From positions 1 through 64,000 of the forward strand of contig WTPW01001262.1 of assembly GCA_009809945.1 (NCBI GenBank): a stretch of DNA of 64,000 bases. The letters are read 5' to 3'. The first letter of the stretch is position 1, and the number at the start of each line of letters is the position of its first letter. A program made the translations under genes and the position numbers. The notes under the pieces were generated by a model, which made no database searches, was not told the origin of the DNA, and was given only the letters and a program-made list of their open reading frames with translations. This document shows positions 21,726 to 31,077 of the stretch, piece by piece. Source of the DNA: Gigaspora margarita (Eukaryota > Glomeromycota > Glomeromycetes > Diversisporales > Gigasporaceae).

Positions 21726-21989
21726 TATTCCAATTATGGTTAGCACTGTCAAAGATCTTTGCTACTTTCTTACTTGGGACTTCCAAATAGGTATCCATTT
21801 TCTAATTCTTGGATTTTTGTGCACCCGATTGCTTCCATTCAAGATGGTGTACCAATATATTTTTTTTAGATTATAAATCTCTTTTTTATTTTATATTAAT
21901 CTAATTGTGATTTATTTTTTTAATTGTATTTATTTTGTTGAACTTTAATATGCTTCATATAAATATAAAATGCTTATATATAATATTCT

Positions 21990-22339
21990 AATTTGATTAG
22001 CTAAATTTGTAGATTATTATTTTTAAAAAAAATATAAAAATTTTGTTAAAGTTTTTTAAATTAAAACTTATTCTAAAAATTTTAGTGCTAAACAAGTTTA
22101 TTTAGTTGAATTAGAAAGATTGTTTTAATAAAATTTAAAATTGCAAATAACTTTTTTAAAATAACTTAGTTACTTCTACTAAATAAACTAGTTCAGCACA
22201 AAATTTTGTATATAAATACAAAAATTTTAAGAAATTTTTAGAAAACTTCTAGTCTTACTCTAATTTAAAAGTTTTAACAATAATTCAATAATTTGTTTAT
22301 TTTTTAAAATAATAATTTACAAATTTAGCCAATCAAATT
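21990..22339. repeat. Hairpin-core repeat, variant with AATTTGATTRGCTAAATTTG ends
   Basis: The outer arms are AATTTGATTAGCTAAATTTG and the complement of AATTTGATTGGCTAAATTTG. The inner arms carry GCTAAACAAGTTTATTTAG and CTAAATAAACTAGTTCAGC, the same core as the other hairpins in inverted pair. It is near-palindromic over about 350 bp. Confidence 0.7.
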
Positions 22340-22460
22340 AAGGTGTGAAATATAAACACATTACAGGGTGTAAGATATGATTTATTCTATTTTGTTAGTT
22401 TAATTTCAACTAATTAGCAATTAAAATGGTAATTTAAAAATTTTAACTAATATATTATTA

Positions 22461-22594
22461 CTGTAAACTGCCAGATACAAGACTGGATCTCTTTCATTCC
22501 ATCAAAAAAATTAATTGGTAAAAAAAGAAATTAATTAGTAAAAAATGAGGGTGGGTCTAATATATGGAGGGATCTTGTATCTGGCTGTTTACAG
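22461..22594. mobile_element. MITE with 22-bp inverted repeats, TA-flanked
   Basis: The left end is CTGTAAACTGCCAGATACAA and the right end the complement of CTGTAAACAGCCAGATACAA, one mismatch in 22. A TA dinucleotide on both sides fits a Tc1/mariner-type insertion. The remainder is a spacer of about 90 bp without coding. Confidence 0.75.
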
Positions 22595-23269
22595 TAGTAA
22601 TAATCAAATTAACAATTAGTAAAATTACTAAATAATTAAAATGTGTATTGCTAACTTACCCCCTGGTAATGTTAACCACCCTATAATTTACCAATTAGGT
22701 TGAGTAACAAAATAAAGAAAATTTTAAAAAAATTAAAAAAAAATTAAAAAATATCAATATTACAAAAATTTTAATACAAAAACTAGCTTTGGGCTATTAA
22801 GTAAAATTTTAGCATTTATATACTAATTAATATCCTAATTCTAATTTAAAAAATAATTTTTTATATAAAAAACTTTATAAGAATAAAGAGTAATTAAATT
22901 TTATAATTTTAAGTTGAAATTAGTTAAATTTATTAAAAATATATTATTCATAATTTTAATAATTATAGTAAAATTATTAATTTTAATTAAAATATAATAA
23001 GTAAAATTAATCTGAATTTGAATCAATAATTAACTCAAATATATTGTTCTATCTACAACCTATTTTATGCTAATTTTTGCCAAAACCTGACTGCAATAGA
23101 CAATAAATAATATTTTATTAGTTTATAATAAACTTATTATTTATGATAAAATCATTTATTTTTTATTTATTTAGCTAATTTTTTATAGGAATTTTATTAT
23201 AGCACTATAGCATTTTGGTGCCATAGCACTATAGTGCTATGTTTTTTTAATAAAAAAAGCTTTGTACAC
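22595..23269. other. AT-rich non-coding spacer
   Basis: No gene seen. A small perfect-type repeat of AGCACTATAG/CTATAGTGCTAT lies at 23200-23242 and recurs at 28570-28610. Confidence 0.5.
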
Positions 23270-23615
23270 TAGGGTTGGGGGCATGGTATCAGAGGGCATG
23301 CCCTTTGGCCAAAAGGCATGCTTCTATCATGTGATCTTATCATGTGACTTAAAAGGAATATGATTGGACAATTAAGTATACCAGAGTCATAGTAAAAAAA
23401 TTATAACACAACTATAGCCCAAACTTAGTTATGTCTATTTGGTTTTTCTAAGCAAAATTTATTTTTTATCAGAAATATTTATAATATAAAATAAAACATT
23501 GCAGCAGCAAATTTATTTTTACATCATTTACTATTGTTTTCAGACATTTTTTATTATAAAATCATATAATAAAGAAATGTTCAAAACCAATAATAAATGA
23601 TATATTTTATAGTTA

Positions 23616-24191
23616 GGGAAGTGCAGTAAATCACGTAATTATCTGGGGGGTCGCCCATCTATCACGTCCTATATATATATATAAATAGCCAATAATATTG
23701 AAGCAAAATCGATTATTAGTTAATCGCAGATAGTTGCTGCATAGTAAAGTCTATGTCAATCGATAATTATCGATTAAGTAAACTTGTTTGGAAGACCAAA
23801 ATACATATACGCTGAAATTTTTATTAAAATTGAAGAAATTTTTATTATTTAACTTTTAATTTTTACGTTCGTCAAATATATTTTTTTAAAAAATTTTAAT
23901 TTTTCCATCGAACGTAAAAATCAAAAGTCAATTAATAAAAAATTCTCTAATACTTGTGAAAATTTTATAGTAAGTGTATTTTAATCTTCTGAATAAGTTT
24001 ACTTAAGCGACTTTAATCGCTTCTCTTAGTAAAATTAAGGCTTTACTATGTAGTGATTTTGTCGATTGTGGCGTATCTTATTTTCAGGTCAAAGCCATTT
24101 TTGAGTTTTATGAAATTTGATTGGTCAACAGTCCTATCACGGGGGTCAGGACCTATGTAAGCCCTAATCATGTAATTTACTGCACTTTCCT
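23616..24191. mobile_element. Nested element with GTGCAGTAAAT termini
   Basis: The left end is GGGAAGTGCAGTAAATCAC and the right end the complement of AGGAAAGTGCAGTAAATTAC. It is flanked by tagtta on both sides (23610-23615; 24192-24197). It carries hairpin-core copy C and is itself inside the larger hAT-type element. This gives a three-level nest. Confidence 0.75.
23722..24068. repeat. Hairpin-core repeat, copy C
   Basis: The left arm has AGTTGCTGCATAGTAAAGTC and GATTAAGTAAACTTGTTTGG; the right arm has AATAAGTTTACTTAAGC and GGCTTTACTATGTAGTGA. The apex shows ACGTTCG and its complement CGAACGT, the best-preserved apex of the family. Confidence 0.85.
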
Positions 24192-24816
24192 TAGTTAAAA
24201 TACTTTATTTTATAAATTTGCTATGATAATTAGCAAATAAAATCAAGAAATTAAAGATTTAAAAGGCAAATTTTATGTCAATACTTATATAGTTAATTTA
24301 AAATTATAAAAGCTAAACTATGTAAACAATATAGTATTTCTTAATAAATAGCAGACTAAAGCAAACTATTTTTTCTAAAGGTTCAAAAAAGATAGTAAAA
24401 ATAAAGTTTAGAATATTAATTTATTGGTTAATCGATCTATATAAATTAGCCAATCATATTCTTTATAGGAGGCATGCCCGGGGCACAAAGGGGCATGCCC
24501 TTGTCAAAGGCATGCCCCTCTGGGCATGCCTCAAAAATTTCCTGTGCCCCCAACCCTATTGCACACCCTGATTATGGGATATATAAATAGTAAACAAATG
24601 ATCAGAGTGATTGATAATTAGTGCTTTTTTTTATGTACTATCATACTAAAATATTTTCTTTTTAGGCTGTAGGTAATTTCATCATTGGTGTTACCATTCC
24701 TGGTATTGTCATGCATGGTATCATCATTCTAAGCATCGTAGTTCTTGGTATTTGTTATTATTACAAGTGCAATTATACAATTATTTTTGGAATAATTAAT
24801 GGTATTGTGTACAGGT

Positions 24817-25165
24817 CAGTGTTAAAAATTTAATGTTCTTAGTGTTCCCAGAAATATTTAAAAAAATTTAGGAACACTAAATTTAGAATTTATGTTCCCT
24901 ATTAGGAACTAAGTGAGAACATAAAAGTTATAATTTATGTTTCCTATAGTGATAGTTTTTTTTGGTATGGCATAACTTTTTTTTTAGTTGTGGCATAGCA
25001 TATATAGTTTTTTTTAGTCATGGCATAGTATATATGCTTTTTTAGCTATAGTATCAGATTGTAATATCAATTTATATTATAGAAATATTAAAACTGTTTT
25101 GGGAACATAAATTTAATATTTATATTCCTGAGGAACAAAAAAAAAATTTCAAATCTTTTTCACTA
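24817..25165. mobile_element. hAT-type MITE (349 bp)
   Basis: The flanks gtacaggt (24809-24816) and gtataggt (25166-25173) are an 8-bp duplication with one C/T difference. The ends are CAGTGTTAAAAATTT and the complement of TAGTGAAAAAGATTT. Repeated GTTCC(C/T)/GGAAC motifs occupy the interior. Confidence 0.82.
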
Positions 25166-25372
25166 GTATAGGTAATTTGTTATTTGTGTCATTGCTTTTG
25201 GTATCATTCCTAGTAATTGATTTTGGTGTTGTAGTTTTTACATTATTGATGTAGTGTAGTTTGTTGGTACCATTAATGTAATTTTGCTGTTTGGTGATTT
25301 GTTGTACTGTTAGTGATATACTATGCTAAGTCTCACTTAGCCTCTATAGGAAAGTTTTGTTGATTATTATGG

Positions 25373-25539
25373 TAGTGACAAAACCTCAATTAATCTATGT
25401 AAAGTTATATGAGCATCAAAGTAAAAAATTCTAGTTTGGTATATATTAGCTATATTTCAAGCATTAGGTAGCAAGTTTGGAATTGCTTAACTTTTTTTGA
25501 AACATAAGTTTGCAAAAAAAATTTTTTGAACTAACACTC

Positions 25540-25580
<41 letters not shown>

Positions 25581-25640
25581 GAAATAATTTTTATTAGCAT
25601 ATTTTAAATATAATATTTATAAAACTTATTTAAATGAATT
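25373..25640. mobile_element. Truncated relative of the CAGGACCC element
   Basis: Matches the first ~200 bp of 20614-21243 (AATCTATG...TTTGGTATATATTAGCTA...CTCTCTAAAAAA) and ends in a 36-bp A-run. The first terminus is degraded to CAAAACCTCAATTAATC. The right half is missing. Confidence 0.65.
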
Positions 25641-26654
25641 GATAATGCAAATAGTGGTCCTAAAAAATGTTGCATTTTGTGTAAACTGAGTCACCTGATC
25701 CAAATAACTTTGCAAAATTGGGTCATCTAAAGAAATACAGAATCACATAATATTTGGCCCAATCAAATTATCAAATTTTGTAAAGCAAACATGAAAGAAA
25801 GTAAAAACCTTAAAAAAATACAAAAAACAGTAGTCTAAACCTACCTTTGGTATATTAATTAAAAATGCTAAGAAGACAATTTTGCTTATATATCATACTC
25901 TAAAACCTATTTAACTCTAATCTAAAATGACTCTAACCCTAAAGTTAATTTGATAAAATATTAGAATCCGCTTTACTTTAGATGTTTTTCAAAATCACCA
26001 AATTTTAAAAATTTTACTAATAAACCTGCTAACCAATATACTAAGTAAAATTACTTGAATTGTAATTTTGCTATAATATTAGTTGACAGTACTAAGCTAG
26101 TATTAATGCTCTGCAGGTTTGATTTGAGGTTCAAATCTGAATTGTTAGATCAGCTCAGAGTACACAAAATACTAAATTTTTTGAACACCACTAACTTACT
26201 ACTATGTATAATGTAAATGCAAATGCTTAGTATGTGATCACGTGATCAGTACACAATAAAGTTGTCTATCACCATATATACATACAAGATTTTTTATTAT
26301 CAATAATAAATGCTTTGATTATATGAATTAGCCAAGTAAAAACAAAAGTAATATGAGCATAATGCAAGATTTCTCATTGCCCATAACTGTGATGACTAGT
26401 GATGTAGTAGAATTATTCCAATAACTGCTATAACTATTATGACATATTCTTTAGCTAGTTATGGCTTAAGCCATAAGATCATTGGGATATCATTGGGATA
26501 ATTCTGTATCACTAGTGATATAATGATATGAAGTAATCAAATGAAACAAAAAATTAATAAAAAACATATCAGAGAAATGATTTTAATTTTAGGACTGTTT
26601 AGATAATATTTAATTTAATTTTGTTTTATTTACTGTTAATGATATACAAATATA
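25641..26654. other. Non-coding spacer
   Basis: AT-rich with no coding frame recognised. TCTAACCCTAA-like strings near 25920-25945 resemble those at 28407, 38872-38926 and 58680-58710. Confidence 0.5.
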
Positions 26655-27713
26655 GTTGTCCTCCCCTATAATCACGCAGTTGTGCATACCCAAATATGTG
26701 ATTATAAAAAAGGTGTGACTTTATAAAAGTACCTCTACATAAGCACAAATTATAATTAATATAAAAAAAGTGATTTAGTAGAGGTATTTTAAAAATTTAT
26801 ATATGATTATAGATAGTTTCTACATATAAAAGTTATGATTTTAATAATTAAACAACTTTTATACAATAATTAAAGTTGTTTGGAAGAATAAAATATATCT
26901 ACCATTAAATTTTTATGCAAATTGGATAACTTTTTATTAGTATTGTTTCTCATTTTAAGTATCTATGAATATAGCTAAAAAATTTGTAATTTTTTTTATA
27001 GGAACGTAAACGAAAAAAACATTAATAAAATATTAACTGTTTTACATAAAAATTTTATAATAGGTGTATTTTGTTTTTCTGAACAACTTTTCTTATTGCA
27101 TTAAAATTGATTCACTTAGTATTATTTTGACTTTTATATATAGCAACAATCAATGATTGTATATAAAAATTTTTTTAAAAAATTTTATATATGAACTTTA
27201 CAGTTGCTATATATAAAAGTCAAAATAATACTAAGTAAATCGATTTCAATGCAATAAGAAAAGTTATTAAAAAGAACAAAATACACCTATTGTAAAATTT
27301 TCATATAAATCAGTTAATATTTCATTAATATATTTTTTCATTTACGTTCCTATAAGAAAAAATTACAAATTTTTTAGCTATATTCATAGATACTTAAATG
27401 AGAAACAATACTAATAAAAAGTTATCCAGTTTGTATAAAAATTTAATAGTAGGTGTATTTTATTCTTCCAAACAACTTTAATTATTGCATAAAAGTTGTT
27501 TAATTATTAAAATCATAATTTTAATATGTAGAAACTATCTACAATCATATATAAATATGATGGTAAAACAACAATTTCTAAAAAAATATAATAGTAATTA
27601 TAATATTATTGTAACTGTATGAAGGTGTTTTAAATATAAAAAATAGTATTATATTTTTGGTGTGATTATATAGAGTTTGTGTCTATATGGGAGTAATTAT
27701 ATGGGAGGACAAA
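26655..27713. mobile_element. Foldback element with GTTGTCCTCCC ends (about 1.06 kb)
   Basis: The left end is TTGTCCTCCCCTATAATCAC and the right end the complement of TTGTCCTCCCATATAATTAC. Most of the interior (26805-27550) is one palindrome with arms of about 365 bp and an apex at about 27170. Each arm contains the hairpin core twice (AAAGTTGTTTGGAAGAATAA and AACAACTTTTCTTATTGC). Arms pair nearly base for base over long stretches. Confidence 0.8.
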
Positions 27714-28127
27714 TGTATACATACTATGTAACCTCGAACAAAGCCTCAATAAACCAAATAAGCTAATATAATAATTTTTTAGCTAAAAATTATAGATTTT
27801 ATAGTAAGGTATTCAATATATTGAACCAAACACCCCAACTTCAGTACTTCATTATATTGAGGTTCTATTAACTATTCTAAACTCTATTTACTAAATTCTC
27901 AAAGCACTAGCAAAACCATAAGGGCCATGTCATTAATCACCTGATTATTTTTTATTAGAGGCCTACCCCCCTCACCCCTTCATTAATATAAATTTGGTCA
28001 GGTTCCTATATATAATTTCAACATTTTTTACCCCCCCTCTCCCCTAAAAAATCACCTGATTTTTGTTACTCCCCTAAATCTAACCATGAAAGCCAAAAAA
28101 TTGCAAAGAACAATAATATCACTACAG
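27714..28127. other. Non-coding spacer with C-rich blocks
   Basis: ACCCCCCTCACCCC and CCCCCCTCTCCCC blocks at 27964-28055 resemble the centre of 17549-17709. No gene seen. Confidence 0.45.
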
Positions 28128-28352
28128 GACCCCAAATAATCTATGTGAGGTCATATTTCTAAAATTGCTAATAGAGGGCTGTTTTTTTAAAAAGGATATA
28201 TTTGAAAAGTAGGTATTGGATAAAAAGGTGATATTTGAAAACAGGAATGAGCAAAATGAGTATATTAAAAGAACACTAACAGGCATAACTATTAAACATG
28301 TATAAATTGTCACAGATGATTGTGAAATCGGATGATAGTAAAATTTGGGGTC
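28128..28352. mobile_element. Third CAGGACCC-type element
   Basis: Left end GGACCCCAAATAATCTATG, right end AAATTTGGGGTC. The middle shares GATATTTGAAAA/TAAAAAGG units with 21050-21200. It is shorter than the 630-bp copy and lacks the minisatellite. Confidence 0.6.
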
Positions 28353-28856
28353 TTAATTTGAAAATATAAGCCCTACTAAAATCCACCTATACTTTTTTAT
28401 TAATAACTCTAACCCTAAATCCTAACTCAACCATAAAAAAAAAGCAGACAAAAAAGGTTCTAAAAAATTTTAAAAATCATATATAAAATATATTCAAATT
28501 TCACCATTATCCAATTTCATGATCATTTGCAATATAAATTATATATATAATATAAATTATATATAAAACTATAGCACTATAGTGCTTTAGCATTATAATG
28601 CTATAGTGCTATAAAATAAATCACATTTTTTATAATTGTTAATACAATCTTTATTTTTTTCAGCTTGTTAAATCACATTTGTGGTGTTCAATACCAGTAG
28701 TATAAAAATTTGTATAATATGTAAACCAAATAATTTTTTATTAAAACAAAATTAAATTTAATAAATATTAGAGTTAGAATAAAGGGTTGGGATGAGCAAG
28801 AGTTTAGTTTATACCAAAATTTTACAAAAAACATTTTTTCTAAAAAAAATAACATA

Positions 28857-30006
28857 GTCATCCTCCTCTACAATTATCTAGTTTGTCACATAAAAAAATG
28901 TGATTCTAAATAAGTGTGATTATAAAATGTATATCCTATATAGACACAATAATATATTACATATTTATAATGTAATTATATAAAAGTAAATATTGTATAA
29001 TCACAAATAGTTGTTACATATAAAAGTCCAAATTGTACTAAGCAAATCTACTTTTATGCATTAAGTAAAGTTGTTTGGAATAGCAAATTACACATATTCT
29101 AAAATTTTCATAAAATTTAAATAAACTTTTATTAATTTACTTCTTTACTTTATGTTAGACAAAAAAATAAAATTTTTTTTTGTCCAACATATAATAAAAA
29201 ACAAATTAATAATAGTTTGTCAAAATTTTCAAATATGTTTTTTTAATGCATTAATTGATTAACTTACCATAGATTTCCAAAAATAAACTACTTCTTTTGT
29301 TTTGACCAAAAAATCCCAAAAACTTCTCTTATCCAAAAATAAGCTACCCCACGATTGATAATAGTCACTATATAGTAAAGTCTAAAGTTTATTATGTAAA
29401 TTGATTATATCGCTTAAGTAAACTTATTTAGAAGATCAAAATAATATATTTTAAAATTTTGGTCAAATTGAAGAACTTTTTATTATTTGACTTTTGCATT
29501 TTATGCCCAACAAAAAATTAGAATTTTTTTAAAAATATATTTGATGAAAGTAAAAATTAAAAGTCAAAAAGTTCTCTGATTTTAATAAAAAAATTTTACT
29601 ATATATGTATTTTGTTTTTCTGAACACGTTTACTTAAGCAATTATAATCAATTTACGTAGTAAATTTTTTGACTTCACTATGTAGCAACTACTTGCTTTT
29701 GCTAAAAACCAATTTTACCTAAAAATAAGTTACTTCTGATTTTTTGTATAACTTTATATCCAAAATGAATTGCTTACTTTCAGGAACTACAGTAACAAAA
29801 CTTGAACTTTTTTGTATAATGTTGTGTTATATAAGAGTATTTTTACTAATAAAAAATCTTAAAATGCTTCTAAAAAATGTGATAGTAATTATAAGCTATT
29901 TGTGACTATATAAAGATATTTTATATATAAAATAAATAGTAATTAAATTTGGTGCAATTATATAGAGGTTGTGACTATAGAGGAGGTAACTGTAAGGGAG
30001 GATGAC
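28857..30006. mobile_element. GTCATCCTCC-ended element, TA-flanked (1150 bp)
   Basis: Begins GTCATCCTCCTCTAC and ends GTAAGGGAGGATGAC, with TA on each side (28855-28856; 30007-30008). Related to 26655-27713 by its ends and by the TGTGATTATA/AATTATATAGAGGTTGTGAC subterminal motifs. Hairpin-core copy D is nested at 29340-29720. Non-coding; a TA duplication suggests Tc1/mariner-type transposition. Confidence 0.78.
29340..29720. repeat. Hairpin-core repeat, copy D
   Basis: The left side is AAAATAAGCTACCCCACGAT, then AGTCACTATATAGTAAAGTC and GCTTAAGTAAACTTATTTAG. The right side is CACGTTTACTTAAGC and GACTTCACTATGTAGCAACT. Outer AAAAATAAGYTAC motifs occur on both sides, linking this hairpin to the element at 57999-58316. 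Confidence 0.82.
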
Positions 30007-30008
30007 TA

Positions 30009-31077
30009 TAGTTTTAAGAAAAAATTTTGAGTTAGAAGATAATTTTTAAAAAATTGCAAAACAACAAAAATTTATATTACATCTAATCTTTATATGAAAA
30101 TTTCTTAATTTATATTAGGTGTATGTACATGTATACTAATTTATTAATTTATAAATTTATTTAACATATAAATTATAAACAAAAAAATTAGTATAGTTTA
30201 AGATTAGAGTGAGGGTAGTTTTAGGTTATAAAAGGTTATGGTTTATACTAAAATTTTGCAAGAAATATTTTTTGTTAAAACTCAAAAGCTATTATATAAT
30301 TAGGGTTTTGAGATATTATATATGTGTGTACATATACATGGTAAACAAATAACAATTAGCTTTTTGTATTATACTGCATTTAAAAATTTTGACTAGTGAA
30401 AATCATTGTAATATTAAATACTAGTGGTGTGATTAGTAAAGCAGTTTTTTTATAAATTATAAAATTAATAAAAAATTGAACTATTTTAGAACTAATATAT
30501 AACATATTAGTACAATACAATATAGTATATTCTTTTCTAATATCTTTTATATATCTCAAGAATCTAGTTTATATTTTGTAAGTTAATTTATTTTACCAAC
30601 TTACAAACTTTATATATGTTACTCTTTTTAGAGAACTGTTATTTTTGTTTTTAACAAAATTATTACTCAAATTAGACAACTGTTTAGTAAGTTTTATCAA
30701 GTAATTAAAAAATAAATAATAGCAGTTTGTTCTTTACTCTTTAAAATTAAATTTGTAGCCAAAATTGTTTTTTTATTGCCTGAAAATGCTATAAAATTAT
30801 TAACAAATCATTGGCATACATATTTATTTTTTTTAATTCTAATAAAACATTTAAAACATCATTGTTGTTTTTTTTATTAAGTTTAATAAATACTATAGTA
30901 TAAATTAATCAATTGTACAAATTTAGACAATTTTTTATTTTTAAATAACTTTAAAGAAAATATCAAGTACATTAGATTTTTTACTATTTTAAAATATCTC
31001 AAAATTGCATTTCTTGTACTTTTTACTAGATGAATTCTAATATTTGTTTCATATAATATAAGATAATAGTATATGGC
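30009..31077. other. Non-coding 3' flank of the histidine kinase gene
   Basis: AT-rich with no motif recognised apart from T/A runs. It must include the kinase's 3' untranslated region; an AATAAA-type signal on the minus strand near 30935-30945 is possible but not distinctive. Confidence 0.45.

Larger units (their letters stand above)
20062..21855 (-). mobile_element. Second SINE copy, antisense, 5'-truncated, with three insertions
   Basis: Complementary to the copy at 18623. The T-run at 20062 matches the A tail. The body follows to TGGTACACCATCTTGAATGG (on the minus strand), where it stops, so the tRNA head is missing. This 5' truncation is typical of target-primed reverse transcription. 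Three elements split it (20254-20414, 20614-21243, 21547-21725). Comparison with the uninterrupted copy gives the exact pre-insertion sequences, for instance cacagatattacctacac at the second site. Confidence 0.82.
23270..24558. mobile_element. hAT-type non-autonomous element (1289 bp) with nested insert
   Basis: The ends are TAGGGTTGGGGGCA and its exact complement TGCCCCCAACCCTA. The flanks ttgtacac (23262-23269) and ttgcacac (24559-24566) differ by one C/T. Subterminal GGCATGCCC palindromes repeat six or more times. Inside lie the element at 23616-24191 and, within that, hairpin-core copy C. There is no transposase. Confidence 0.85.
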
